DNA from: Phycisphaeraceae bacterium
Lineage (GTDB): Bacteria > Planctomycetota > Phycisphaerae > Phycisphaerales > SM1A02
NCBI GenBank assembly: GCA_019636755.1
Contig: JAHBWZ010000010.1
Coordinates: 1 to 64,000, forward strand
Reading direction: 5' to 3'
DNA length: 64,000 nt
The position numbers and the translations under genes were made by a program. This document shows, in pieces, positions 27,686 to 36,951 of the stretch; within the stretch, counting starts at the first letter, position 1, and each line of letters opens with the position of its first letter. The notes below the pieces were generated by a model. That model made no database searches. It was not told where the DNA came from and saw only the letters and a list, made by a program, of their open reading frames with translations.

Positions 27686-28999
27686 ATGCCGATTCCCGTC
27701 CCGGTTCTCTCCGCGCTGCTCCTCGGTGCCACCGCGCAGTTCGACCTCGAGATCACGGGCGTCGTGCCCCTCGGCCCCGCGTTCTTCCCCACGTGCGTCT
27801 CCATCGCGGACCTGGACGGCGACGGCCTGCCCGACCTGGCGGTCAGCGGCCGCAACGTCGCCGGACGGATGGCCATCCTTCGCGGGCAGGGGCCAGGGCT
27901 CTTCGGCGCCCCGGAGCCGATCGTGCTCGGTGCACAGTCGGACTGGGTCGAGATCGCCGACTTCAACGGGGACGGACACCAGGACCTGGCGGTCGCGCTG
28001 CGGACGACCCCGGGCATCGTGCAGATCCTGCGCGGAACCGGGGGCGGCGGGTTCGTCTTCGGACCGTCGCTGGCGGTGGACCGGTTTCCGACCTGCCTCG
28101 CGGTGCACGACATCGATGGTGACGGCACGCTGGACCTGATCGTCTCCAACTACGGCTCGGATACGCTCTCGGTGCTGCGCGGCCACGGCGACGGGACGTT
28201 CGCGTCCGCCGAACGCCTGCTCGTCGGACCGGCGCTGCGCCGGGCACCGCGTCCGTATCACCTGCTGCTGCATGACTTCGACGGTGACGGAACCGCCGAC
28301 CTGGCGGTCAACCACACGTCGACCGGTCGCATTTCCGTCTTCCGCGGCCACCCGGACGGGGCGTTCACGGGGCCGCGCATCCTTCCGTCGGTCTCGGTCG
28401 CATGCATCGCCGCGCTCGACCTGGACCTGGACGGACGCCCGGACATCGCGTCCTTCGGGCTTGCGCCGACCGGTGGCGCGCTGCGCACCTTCCGCAACGT
28501 GGGAGAGCCCGGCGGCCGTCCGCTGCGCTTCGAACCGGGGCCGACGGTGCTGATGGGACTCTGGACGTGGTACCTCGTCGCCGCGGACCTCGATCGCGAT
28601 GGCCGTGACGACCTGATCGCCTCCGACGCGTCACTCAACGGACTGCTGCTGCTGAAGAACAACGCCGTTCCGGGCGTGATCACGCTCGGCCCGCCGCAGC
28701 CGGTCCCGACCGGTCTCTTTCCCCGGATGATCCGGCCGATCGACCTGTTCGGCGACTGCATGCGCGATCTCGTGCTCGTGGACATCGCCACGCACGCCGT
28801 GGTCGTCCTCCGCAACCGGACGCTTCCGGCGGGCCCGTGTGCCGGTCCCGATCTGAACAGCGACGGCGCCGTCGACTTCGCAGACCTGCTGATCCTCCTC
28901 GGCCTCTGGGGCGGACCGGGACCCGCAGGCGACCTGGATGGTGACGGCACCGTCGGTCTCGCAGACCTGCTGATCCTCCTTGCCGCATGGAGCGCGTGA
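27686..28999 (+). CDS. Secreted FG-GAP/VCBS repeat protein with C-terminal dockerin
   Basis: A 437-residue exported protein with a short hydrophobic start (MPIPVPVLSALLLGATA). About seven beta-propeller blades follow, each with a calcium-loop motif such as DLDGDGLPDLAV, DFNGDGHQDLAV, DIDGDGTLDLIV and DFDGDGTADLAV. The C-terminus is a paired GC-type dockerin: DLNSDGAVDFADLLILLGLWGG and DLDGDGTVGLADLLILLAAW. The dockerin is thought to act as a sorting or anchoring module in Phycisphaerae. Its stop overlaps the next gene's ATG (TGATG). Confidence 0.85.
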   Translation: MPIPVPVLSALLLGATAQFDLEITGVVPLGPAFFPTCVSIADLDGDGLPDLAVSGRNVAGRMAILRGQGPGLFGAPEPIVLGAQSDWVEIADFNGDGHQDLAVALRTTPGIVQILRGTGGGGFVFGPSLAVDRFPTCLAVHDIDGDGTLDLIVSNYGSDTLSVLRGHGDGTFASAERLLVGPALRRAPRPYHLLLHDFDGDGTADLAVNHTSTGRISVFRGHPDGAFTGPRILPSVSVACIAALDLDLDGRPDIASFGLAPTGGALRTFRNVGEPGGRPLRFEPGPTVLMGLWTWYLVAADLDRDGRDDLIASDASLNGLLLLKNNAVPGVITLGPPQPVPTGLFPRMIRPIDLFGDCMRDLVLVDIATHAVVVLRNRTLPAGPCAGPDLNSDGAVDFADLLILLGLWGGPGPAGDLDGDGTVGLADLLILLAAWSA

Positions 29000-29976
29000 T
29001 GCATCGGATCGCCACCGCGGGCGCAGCCCGCCACCGGATCACCACGGCACCCGCCCGCCGGTGGGCCATGCGCGGATCGGTTCTGGCCACCGTCACGGCC
29101 GTCCTCGCCGGTGGCGCCGCCGCGCGATACGGATCACCGCCACCACCGCGGGCGTGTCTTGAATCGGACGCCGACTGCTTCGCCCCGCACGACGGCACCG
29201 GGTGCAACTGGCTGCCCTGCTGCACCCGGATCTGCGAGATCGATGCGCTGTGCTGCAACCTTGTCTGGGATGCGTTCTGCGCCGAGGCGGCCCAGGTCCT
29301 CTGCGATCCGCCGCCGGCATGTTTCACGGGCGTCGGTGACTGCTTCGTGCCGCAGGCGGGACCGGCGTGCGGTGACGAACCGTGCTGCTACTACATCTGC
29401 GCCATCGATCCGTTCTGCTGCCTCGGTCGCTGGGATGCGGTCTGCGCCGAATCCGCCCGGCGTCTCTGCGCGACCCTCGACACGTGCCGGCTCCCGCCCA
29501 CCACGGGTGAACTGGAGCAGGAGGCGTGTCAGGCCGGATCCAACGACGGCTGCGCCGAGAATGCCTTCGCGCCGGTCCAGACGCTGCGACCAGGCACGCG
29601 CATCCGCGGCCAGGTGCATGCCGTGATCCGCCGTGACACCGACTGGTACGCGCTCGATCTCGGCGCGCCGACCCGGCTGGAGGTCACGCTCGAGAGCGAG
29701 TTCCCGGCGGAACTCTCGATCGTGGCGGGTACCTGCGAGGAGGGCTACGAAGTCCTCGCCGTGGCGCACGCCGTTCCGTGCAGCATGCTCACGCTGCATG
29801 CCGACATCGGCGCAGACCTCGCGCCGGGCCGGATCCTCGTCGTCGTCGGCCCCGGTTCCGGGATCGGCGGGATCTACGACGGCATCCCGTGCGCGTCGCG
29901 TCCGCCGGACTGGGGCCCGCACATCGGGCGTGCGTACGAACTGGGCACACGACTTCGCCCGCCGACGGGGCCGTGA
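28999..29976 (+). CDS. Secreted Cys-rich repeat protein
   Basis: A 325-residue protein with a long basic signal peptide (to about residue 43). Two roughly 50-residue Cys-rich units follow: DCF.P..G..C....CC..IC.ID..CC...WD..CA..A..LC, with about ten Cys each, most likely disulfide-bonded. A repeat of this kind is familiar from planctomycete secreted proteins; I know no firm functional name. Residues about 190-320 form a beta-sandwich-like domain (DTDWYALDLGAPTRLEVTLESE, as pieces) resembling the pre-peptidase C-terminal type. ATG 28999 overlaps the stop of the dockerin protein, so the two are coexpressed. Confidence 0.75.
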   Translation: MHRIATAGAARHRITTAPARRWAMRGSVLATVTAVLAGGAAARYGSPPPPRACLESDADCFAPHDGTGCNWLPCCTRICEIDALCCNLVWDAFCAEAAQVLCDPPPACFTGVGDCFVPQAGPACGDEPCCYYICAIDPFCCLGRWDAVCAESARRLCATLDTCRLPPTTGELEQEACQAGSNDGCAENAFAPVQTLRPGTRIRGQVHAVIRRDTDWYALDLGAPTRLEVTLESEFPAELSIVAGTCEEGYEVLAVAHAVPCSMLTLHADIGADLAPGRILVVVGPGSGIGGIYDGIPCASRPPDWGPHIGRAYELGTRLRPPTGP

Positions 29977-30005
29977 CCGGACGCGTCCGCCGGCGCGCGC
30001 CAGGT

Positions 30006-31757
30006 TCAGTCACATGTCGTCCCGATGGCGGCGAGCACGATCAGCAGGTCGTCGAACCCGATCGTCCCGTCACCGTTCACATCGCCCTGGGCGCCGGGCA
30101 CGGCCGGCTCGCCGAACAGGCTGAGCAGGGCAAGCAGATCGTCGAACGCGATCGTGCCGTCGCCCGTCAGGTCCGCGGGACAGGCAGGCTCGATCAGCGC
30201 GATGTACTGATCGGCGGGGACATCGAAGAACGTCTGCGTGCGTCCTCCCGGCCACCGGACATGCATCCGGTCGATCACCGCGTGCCGCCCCAGGCCGAAG
30301 TGAAGACCGAGCATGTTCTGCGACCAGTATCCGCTGCCGCTGTGGACCTCCCGGACCTGGAGATGCCGGCCGGTCAGGAGCGTGACGCGCGTCCCGATCG
30401 CGGACCGGTTGGACACGGTCCCGGTCGGCTCGACCACGAGCCAGTGATGGTCCGTCGCCATCGTGTTGCGCAGGAGCCGGGTTGCGGTGCCCGCGCCGAA
30501 GAGGGTCACGACGTCCATGCGCCCGTCGCGATCGAAGTCCGCCCACGCCGAGGACCGGGTGGTTGCTCCCGCGGCGGTCAGGCCGGGGAACTGCGCGGAG
30601 ACATCCTCGAACTGCCCGCCGCCCAGGTTCCGGAAGAGCTTGTCCGTCGTCCCGCTGAGCCCGATCGTGTGAAGGTCGAGCAGCCCGTCGTTGTCGAAGT
30701 CCACCCACGATGCGTTGCGATGGAACCCGCGGTCCTCCAGCAGCGGCGTGGTCGCGTCGGTGAACTGGAAGTCGCCGTCGTTGCGGAACAGCCGGTTGTA
30801 TCCGCCGATGAGACCGACGTTGCCCGGGCCGGCGATCTCCCCCTGGATCGCGAGGTTCGCGACGAAGAGGTCGAGGTCGCCGTCGTTGTCATAGTCGCCC
30901 GCGGCGACACCGCGCGCGTTGTCCGGATTGAGCAGGATCGGTGTGGTCACATCGACGAGCACCCCGCCGTCGTTACGGTACATGCGGTTCCGGGCACGAT
31001 CGATCCACGACTGGGGGATCGATTCCCACGCGCACGGACATCCCATGCCGTTGCCGGCATAGAGATCCAGGTCGCCGTCGTTGTCGAAGTCCGCCCAGAC
31101 CGCCCCGCGCGCGTTGTCGCCGATCAGGAAGGCCCCGGGGCCGACGTTCCAGAAGACATCGCCACCATAGTTGCGATAGAGCTTGTCCTCCAGCGCCGGA
31201 ACGCTGAGCCCGTTCGTGTTGATGTAGAGGTCCAGCAGTCCGTCCCCGTCCACGTCCGCCCAGCCGGCCGCGCGGGCATAGATGACATTGCTCCCCGTCC
31301 ACGGCGTCACGTCCGTGAACTGCAGGTGACCGTCGTTGCGCAGCAGGTAGCCCGGACTGTTGAGCGTGACGACGTAGAGGTCGGTGTCGCCGTCGTTGTC
31401 GTAGTCCGCCGCCACCGCCTGGTGCACCGCGGTGTCGATCGCCAGCAGGGACGGCGGCGATGCATCCACGAAGGATCCGGCGCCGTCGTTCAGGAAGAGC
31501 CGGATGGAGTTGTTGGTGGCGGTGATCAGGAGATCGAGCAGCCCGTCACCATCGAAGTCCGCCCACGCGGGGCCGGTCCGCGCGATCGACGGGAGCATCA
31601 TCTCGACCGGCGTGACGTCGGTGAAGCCCGCGTCCGCGCCGGCGCCGCGCGCCGGCGCGGACGCGACGATGCACAGCAGCGCGGCGAGCGCGTGCGCCCT
31701 GGTCCCCGGCGATCGGAATGCGGACGGCGGGAGCGGGCGCGTGGTTCGATGCATCAT
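30006..31757 (-). CDS. Secreted FG-GAP, ASPIC/UnbV and dockerin protein
   Basis: A 583-residue exported protein from tandem ATGs at 31757 (signal peptide ending near APARGAGA). Seven propeller blades carry DFDGDGLLDLLI, DYDNDGDTDLYV, DVDGDGLLDLYI, DFDNDGDLDLYA, DYDNDGDLDLFV, DFDNDGLLDLHT and DFDRDGRMDVVT. An ASPIC/UnbV segment (GTRVTLLTGRHLQVREVHSG, then SQNMLGLHFGLG and RWPGGRTQTF) follows, as in CRTAC1-like proteins. The C-terminus is a GC-type dockerin pair (DLTGDGTIAFDDLLALLSLFG, DVNGDGTIGFDDLLIVLAAIG). Convergent with the Cys-rich protein gene (29-bp gap). Confidence 0.87.
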   Translation of the reverse strand: MMHRTTRPLPPSAFRSPGTRAHALAALLCIVASAPARGAGADAGFTDVTPVEMMLPSIARTGPAWADFDGDGLLDLLITATNNSIRLFLNDGAGSFVDASPPSLLAIDTAVHQAVAADYDNDGDTDLYVVTLNSPGYLLRNDGHLQFTDVTPWTGSNVIYARAAGWADVDGDGLLDLYINTNGLSVPALEDKLYRNYGGDVFWNVGPGAFLIGDNARGAVWADFDNDGDLDLYAGNGMGCPCAWESIPQSWIDRARNRMYRNDGGVLVDVTTPILLNPDNARGVAAGDYDNDGDLDLFVANLAIQGEIAGPGNVGLIGGYNRLFRNDGDFQFTDATTPLLEDRGFHRNASWVDFDNDGLLDLHTIGLSGTTDKLFRNLGGGQFEDVSAQFPGLTAAGATTRSSAWADFDRDGRMDVVTLFGAGTATRLLRNTMATDHHWLVVEPTGTVSNRSAIGTRVTLLTGRHLQVREVHSGSGYWSQNMLGLHFGLGRHAVIDRMHVRWPGGRTQTFFDVPADQYIALIEPACPADLTGDGTIAFDDLLALLSLFGEPAVPGAQGDVNGDGTIGFDDLLIVLAAIGTTCD

Positions 31758-32064
31758 CGGAGGCGGTCTCACGGGCCACCCGCGCCCGCGGTCCGGTCCC
31801 CGCGCCCGGGCCGACGGTCGACGGGGGGCCGGGAAGGCGGCCGGATGGGGGAGGTGCCGGGCAGAGCGTTGGCGGGGGAGAGAGAACAGGGCGCGTCGGG
31901 CGCGCCCGGTCACGGGCGAGGATACCGGGCAGGGCCGGCCGCGCGAACCCCCCCGGCGGGGGATCGGGGCGCCCGGCGCGCGCCGCGCTCTGACGACGCC
32001 CGGGAACCCGCCCCACGGCCCCCGGCGGGTTCCGGCGGAGAGGCGGCCCCAGTAGACTCGGACC
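31758..32064. other. Intergenic region between divergent dockerin-protein genes
   Basis: 307 bp of very GC-rich sequence with CCCCCCGGCGGGGG-type inverted runs near 31950. The TAGACT box at 32053-32058 serves the rightward gene. I see nothing else I can name. Confidence 0.4.
32053..32058 (+). promoter_or_regulatory. -10 box (TAGACT) 6 nt before ATG 32065
   Basis: The 6-nt spacer predicts a transcript beginning at the start codon. Confidence 0.55.
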
Positions 32065-33468
32065 ATGCAGACGGCCGCTCCGCAGCCCGCCCGCGCCCGC
32101 CGCGGCGCGGGGCCGACGGGACGCATGGTCACCACGGGACATCGCGCGGCGCTCGCCGGCATGGTGCTCTCGGGGGCCGTGCCCGTGATCGGTTCGGCCT
32201 CGTGTCCCGTTGAGACGCCGCTCCTGCCACCGCAGACGATTCTCCTGCCCGGGAGAACGACCGCGGTCGGTGCGATCGACCTGGATGGCGACGGACACGT
32301 CGACCTGGTGGGCGCGATCCGGTCCGACCAGATGCTCGCGATCGTCCACGGCGCGGCGAACGGCGCTTTCACGGCGCCGCTCTTCCTCGCCGCCAGCGAG
32401 TGGCCGCGCGCCGTGGCGCTGGCGGATGTCACCGGGGACGGCCGGCCGGACATCATCAGCGCCGCGGAGTCCGGCGGCGTGATCGCCATCCATGCCAACG
32501 ACGGCAATCGGCGCTACGCGCCCCCGGTCCTGCTCAGCGTGGCCGCGCAGCCCAAGGACGTGACGGCCGCCGACCTGAACGGCGACGGCAGGATCGACCT
32601 GGCCGTGGTGCACATGGACCACGCCGGTGGTCCCGTGAGCGTGCTCTTCAACGTGCATGACGGCCGCGGCGCAGGCCCGCAGTTCGCGGCACCGCTCACC
32701 TGGCCGGTCCAGTCCGGCGCGCGGTCCATCGGCGCGGCGGACTTCGACGGTGACGGACACATCGACCTTCACGTCACGAACCGCGATGCGCGCAGCCTCT
32801 CGCTGCTCCGCAACGACGGCAGCGGCGGATTCGTCATCACCCATCGACCGACGGGACTCGGGACCGGCCCGCGCGACAGCGTGGCCGTCGACCTGGACGG
32901 CGACGGACTGCTGGATCTCGCGGTCGCCGACTTCCAGTCCGGCAACCTGCTGGTCCTCTCCAATCTCGGACATCAGGACGGCGCCTGGTATGGATTCGGC
33001 GCCATCGAGACGATCCCGGGATGCGGGCTCGGTCCGCACGGCATCGACGCCGCCGACCTCACCGGCTCCGGGGCGATGGACCTCGTCATGGTCAACGTGA
33101 ACTCGAACTCGTTCTGCCTCTTCGAGAACGACGGGCGGGGGGGGTTCACCGTCTGCACCGTGAGCGCGCCGGGCTCGGTGGCGGATGTCGTCGTCATCGA
33201 CGTGGACGCGGACGGACGACCCGATGTCCTCACCGCGAACGGCACCCTCGGGATGGGCATGAGCGTCTTCCTGCAGGCCGGTCCCGCGCCGGTGCCATGC
33301 CCGGGCGATGCGGACGACAGTGGCGCCGTCGACTTCGTCGATGTCCTGCTCGTGCTCGCCGCCTGGGGCGAGTCCCTGCCGACGTCCAATCTCTCGGGCG
33401 GCTCGACGATCGGCTACGCCGACCTGCTCATCGTGCTTTCGAACTTCGGGACGTCCTGCGGGCGCTGA
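32065..33468 (+). CDS. Secreted FG-GAP/VCBS repeat protein with decayed dockerin
   Basis: A 467-residue exported protein with a late signal segment (about 27-46, ALAGMVLSGAVPVIGSASC). Blades include DLDGDGHVDLVG, DVTGDGRPDIIS, DLNGDGRIDLAV, DFDGDGHIDLHV, DLDGDGLLDLAV and DVDADGRPDVLT. The C-terminal dockerin has a normal first half (DADDSGAVDFVDVLLVLAAWG) but a second half (NLSGGSTIGYADLLIVLSNFG) in which the Asp calcium ligands are replaced by Asn, Ser and Gly. It either binds one calcium or has lost the function of that half. Convergent with the aspartoacylase-like gene (33 bp). Confidence 0.83.
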   Translation: MQTAAPQPARARRGAGPTGRMVTTGHRAALAGMVLSGAVPVIGSASCPVETPLLPPQTILLPGRTTAVGAIDLDGDGHVDLVGAIRSDQMLAIVHGAANGAFTAPLFLAASEWPRAVALADVTGDGRPDIISAAESGGVIAIHANDGNRRYAPPVLLSVAAQPKDVTAADLNGDGRIDLAVVHMDHAGGPVSVLFNVHDGRGAGPQFAAPLTWPVQSGARSIGAADFDGDGHIDLHVTNRDARSLSLLRNDGSGGFVITHRPTGLGTGPRDSVAVDLDGDGLLDLAVADFQSGNLLVLSNLGHQDGAWYGFGAIETIPGCGLGPHGIDAADLTGSGAMDLVMVNVNSNSFCLFENDGRGGFTVCTVSAPGSVADVVVIDVDADGRPDVLTANGTLGMGMSVFLQAGPAPVPCPGDADDSGAVDFVDVLLVLAAWGESLPTSNLSGGSTIGYADLLIVLSNFGTSCGR

Positions 33469-33501
33469 CGGACCGTCGCCCGCCGGCCGCGCACCCGGCA
33501 C

Positions 33502-34722
33502 TCAGAACCGGATGTCCCGGGGCGCCTGCAGGTCCCAGCGGCGCCGGACGAAGACGATCCGCGCGCGATCGCGGCGGAGCCTGCGGTATCCCAGCGCGTG
33601 CACCAGCTCCGTGGCGAGGAATCGCGCCACCCGCATGTTCACCACGATCGCGTTGGGGAGATCGGGGTGGCGGCTCACACCCGGCAGCAGAGTGAGCAGC
33701 GATCCCGCGCGCAGGCGGCGAAGAACCCGGGATGTGACGAGCCAGACCCGGCCGATGGGACGCGCCAGGAAGTACCCGTCGCTGCCCTGGGCCTGGTAGA
33801 GCGGCAGGAGAATCCGGCTGGCGTGCGGCGCCAGGACGGGACCGCGCACGTCGTCGGCCAGTGCTTCGCCGGCCCGCACCGGCGCCAGGTTGCGGTACCC
33901 GGGCCGCATCCTGAAGCGGTCCGCCGGCAGGATGGCGTGGCGGAGCCGGAGGTCCAGGAGGTCCGGCACGGACCGGCTGCTGGCCGCGAGCAGCCGGTGA
34001 TCATCGGCGGGATCCGGCATGTCCCCGGGCTCGACGTGACCGGCGTGCATGAGCGCCAGGCGCACGGCCGCGGCGAGTCGATCGGCGGAATCCGGATCGT
34101 CGTGCCGGCCGCCCTCGACCACGGCGGAGATGCAGCCGACGTCGGTCAGGAAGTCGGTGACCGTGCCCGGCAGTTCCTCGACCAGGCCCAGGATGCGCGG
34201 CAGCGGCCAGCACTCGGCGAAGCGCCGGTTGCGGAGCGTGTCCGCGAAGACCACGAAGGGCGGACCCTCCGCGGAGAACGTGTGCAGGTCGATCGCGTAC
34301 ACCTCGTGTCCACGATCATGCGCCCGCAGTTCGGCGCGCACGGCCTCGAGCAGCGCGTCCCGCTCGGTGCGTTCCGTCTCGCCCACCGGCTCCTCCAGCG
34401 GGGGCGCCTCCGGGTGCGAGAACGCCCGGTTCAGGTCCGAGTCCAGGAAGCGGACCCGTGCCGAGAGCGCCGGCACGTTCCCGATGAGGACCACGACCCG
34501 TCCACGACCGGAGACCGCGCGGCGCTCGAGATCATCGACCACGCGCCGCGCGGCGAGTACGCCCTTGGGCTCGTTGCCGTGCAGGGCGGCGATGATGATG
34601 GTCGTCGGACCCGGCTGCCCGCCGGTCCATCGCGCACAGACGCGCGTCATGGGTGGTTCGACCGGACAGGGAGTTCGAACGGCGGGCATCGGCATCCGTG
34701 GGTCGAGGAGATGCGCGCTCAT
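33502..34722 (-). CDS. Succinylglutamate desuccinylase/aspartoacylase-like zinc hydrolase
   Basis: A 406-residue protein of the M14-like AstE/AspA group. IIAALHGNEPKG supplies the HxxE zinc pair and YAIDLHTFSAEGPPF the third ligand His. The C-terminal half (about 250-406) is a beta-rich region with VWLVTSRVLRRL. Family members remove an N-acyl group from amino acids (succinylglutamate, acetylaspartate). It overlaps the upstream GCS2-CBS gene by 4 bp. A hydrolase coupled to an amide-bond-forming ligase suggests formation and turnover of one compound. Substrate cannot be deduced. Confidence 0.82.
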   Translation of the reverse strand: MSAHLLDPRMPMPAVRTPCPVEPPMTRVCARWTGGQPGPTTIIIAALHGNEPKGVLAARRVVDDLERRAVSGRGRVVVLIGNVPALSARVRFLDSDLNRAFSHPEAPPLEEPVGETERTERDALLEAVRAELRAHDRGHEVYAIDLHTFSAEGPPFVVFADTLRNRRFAECWPLPRILGLVEELPGTVTDFLTDVGCISAVVEGGRHDDPDSADRLAAAVRLALMHAGHVEPGDMPDPADDHRLLAASSRSVPDLLDLRLRHAILPADRFRMRPGYRNLAPVRAGEALADDVRGPVLAPHASRILLPLYQAQGSDGYFLARPIGRVWLVTSRVLRRLRAGSLLTLLPGVSRHPDLPNAIVVNMRVARFLATELVHALGYRRLRRDRARIVFVRRRWDLQAPRDIRF

Positions 34723-36833
34723 GTCGACTCCGGCGCGCCGGCGTCGGGCGGCGCGGTGCGGAGCTGCTGTTCGAGAAGCTGGCCGGCGATCCGCATGAAG
34801 TCATGCTCGGTGATCAGTCCGACGAGTCGCCCGTCCTGCACCACCGGCAGGCAGGAGACCTTGTGCTCCCGCATCAGGCGGATCCCGTCGAGCGTCGACG
34901 TCGTGGGCGTCACCGTGACGGGATCCTTGCGCATGATGTCGGTCACGGGTATCGACGCCGGATCCCCGAGCCGCCCCGCCTGGAGCTGGCGCGCGAGGTA
35001 TGTGAGCATGGCCCGGTAGGTCACGATGCCGACCAGCCGATGGGACGAGTCTTCCACCGGCACATGGCGCACGCGTTCCCAGTCCATCAGCGAGATGACC
35101 AGATCGAGCGTGTCATCGGGCTGCACGGTGAACAGTTCCGTGGTCATGTACTGCCCGACGCGCTGGAAGTTGCGCGTCCAGCCGCCGCCCTCGTCCAGGT
35201 ACGCGGTCGACCATTCGTGCACGGGATGGACCGGCACGCCGGGCTGCGGATGCTGCCGGTGGAAGATCCCGGCCGTCAGCGCGGCGAGGCGTTCCGCACG
35301 GCTGCCCTGGTTCCGCATCTCCGCCGCGGACGAGAGGAGCCACTGGGCGCCGGTGCGTCGCGTCCGGACACGTTCCTCGATCACGCCGAGCAGCCGCTCG
35401 ATGTCCGCGGAGTCGATCGCGGCACGGACCAGTCCGGCGCGCGACATCGGCAGAAGTTCGTTCAGGATGAGATCCCGCGCGGAGATGTAGCGTCCGCCCA
35501 GCCAGAGGAACTCCGCGTGCATGCCCTGGCGGGCGGCGGCGAGGAAGTTTGAGCGTGCCTCGTCGAACTGGAGCTGCGAAGTCACGTCACCGAGCACCTG
35601 GGTTGCCTCGTGCATGAGGCCCCACCAGAAGGCGCCGTTCGCCATCTCGTCCAGGATCGTGGGGCCCGCGGGCAGGAGACGGTTCTCGATGCGCAGGTGC
35701 GGGCGCCCGTCGGAGACGCCGTAGCACAGCCGGTTCCATCGATAGATGGTCGAGTTGAACAGCCCGAGCGCCTGGAGTTTCGGCGCGCGACCCGCGTCGA
35801 GGGCCGCGAACGGATCCTCGTTCTCCTCGCGGCCGAGAATGATGCGAAGGCGGGAGATGTCCGCGCGGTAGATCTCGAGCGGTGAGGCATCGATCCATCG
35901 CTCACCGAACCGCACGCGTCCCAGGAACTCCCGCTCGAACGGCGTCCGGCCGCGGGCGTCGACGGTCTGCTGGAAGATCGCGATGCGCGTCTCGCGCCAG
36001 AGCCGGCGTCCGAACAGCATCGGGCTGTTCGCCGCACAGGACAGGACCGGCGCCGCGAGCGCCTGCGCCAGGTTGTACTGCAGCGCGAAGAGCGCCGGCT
36101 CCACCTGGTAGTGCACCTGGAACGACGTGTTCAGCGCCTCCAGCAGCACGTTGTCGTGCGTGACGGTCAGTTCGTCGATCCCCTGGAGATTGAGTTCGTA
36201 CGACCCGCCGCGCGCCGCGGTGATCGCGTCGTTGAGCGCGAAGTACCTCGGGCGGTCCGCGATGTTCGTCAGAGACAGGTGCTCCTTCGCCAGGGTCGGG
36301 AGGATCCCGGTGAACACCACGTCCGCGCCGTGCCGGCGGCACGCGGCGCGCGTCAGCGCCACGACCTCGTTGAGTTCCGCCTCCATCTCGCGCAGCGCCG
36401 CGCCGGTGAATACCCGCGGTGCGACGTTGCACTCCAGGTTGAACCGGGCGACCTCGGTGGTGACCCGCGGATCCTCGATGTCCGCCAGGATCTCCATCGC
36501 CGCCGGGCGCGGCTGCCAGTCGCGGTCGATCAGCACCATCTCCTGTTCTGCGCCGATCCGGCAGATTCCGGACTCGAAGCGTCCCTCCTCGAGCATCTGC
36601 TCCATGGCGCGCAGGTCGCGGAGGATCGCCTTCATGAACCGGCTGCGCTCATCGGGCGACAGGTGCGCCTTGACCTCGTGCTTCGCCGAACTGACCTCGG
36701 CCGGCGCGGCGGGCACCCGGGGCGGCGCCGCCGGTCCGGGCCCGCCGCCGGGCGGCGCGGCCTGCGGGGACACCGCTCTCGCGGCGGGCGCGGACGCCGG
36801 GGATGGGATCGACGGCTCGGGGATGGTGCTCAT
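34719..36833 (-). CDS. GCS2-type glutamate-cysteine ligase-like enzyme fused to CBS pair
   Basis: A 704-residue protein. Residues 1-50 are Ala/Pro-rich linker. Residues about 60-440 match carboxylate-amine ligases of the GCS2 group (IGAEQEMVLIDRDWQP, FNLECNVAPRVF, then HLRIENRLLPAGPTILDEMANGAF), where the acidic residues bind Mg-ATP. Residues about 540-690 carry two CBS motifs (MTTELFTVQPDDTLDLVISLMDWERVRHVPVED and DIMRKDPVTVTPTTSTLDGIRLM, each in pieces), which may sense an adenine nucleotide. It should join an acidic amino acid's carboxyl to an amine. ATG 36833 is chosen; ATG 36854 would add seven residues. Partner hydrolase follows immediately. Confidence 0.8.
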   Translation of the reverse strand: MSTIPEPSIPSPASAPAARAVSPQAAPPGGGPGPAAPPRVPAAPAEVSSAKHEVKAHLSPDERSRFMKAILRDLRAMEQMLEEGRFESGICRIGAEQEMVLIDRDWQPRPAAMEILADIEDPRVTTEVARFNLECNVAPRVFTGAALREMEAELNEVVALTRAACRRHGADVVFTGILPTLAKEHLSLTNIADRPRYFALNDAITAARGGSYELNLQGIDELTVTHDNVLLEALNTSFQVHYQVEPALFALQYNLAQALAAPVLSCAANSPMLFGRRLWRETRIAIFQQTVDARGRTPFEREFLGRVRFGERWIDASPLEIYRADISRLRIILGREENEDPFAALDAGRAPKLQALGLFNSTIYRWNRLCYGVSDGRPHLRIENRLLPAGPTILDEMANGAFWWGLMHEATQVLGDVTSQLQFDEARSNFLAAARQGMHAEFLWLGGRYISARDLILNELLPMSRAGLVRAAIDSADIERLLGVIEERVRTRRTGAQWLLSSAAEMRNQGSRAERLAALTAGIFHRQHPQPGVPVHPVHEWSTAYLDEGGGWTRNFQRVGQYMTTELFTVQPDDTLDLVISLMDWERVRHVPVEDSSHRLVGIVTYRAMLTYLARQLQAGRLGDPASIPVTDIMRKDPVTVTPTTSTLDGIRLMREHKVSCLPVVQDGRLVGLITEHDFMRIAGQLLEQQLRTAPPDAGAPEST

Positions 36834-36941
36834 AGACCCTGTCAGATCGTGCATCTGAAGCCGCTGACCGTACCGCGGCACACGGCGTATCCGCAAGGGT
36901 CCATCAGACCGGCCCCCCGGCCACTGTTTTACATAAGATGC

Positions 36942-36947
36942 ATTATA
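36942..36947 (-). promoter_or_regulatory. -10 box (TATAAT) upstream of GCS2-CBS operon
   Basis: A perfect TATAAT on the minus strand in an AT-rich patch (36923-36950) that stands out from its surroundings. It predicts a leader of about 100 nt. No -35 is evident. Confidence 0.5.
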
Positions 36948-36951
36948 GGAC

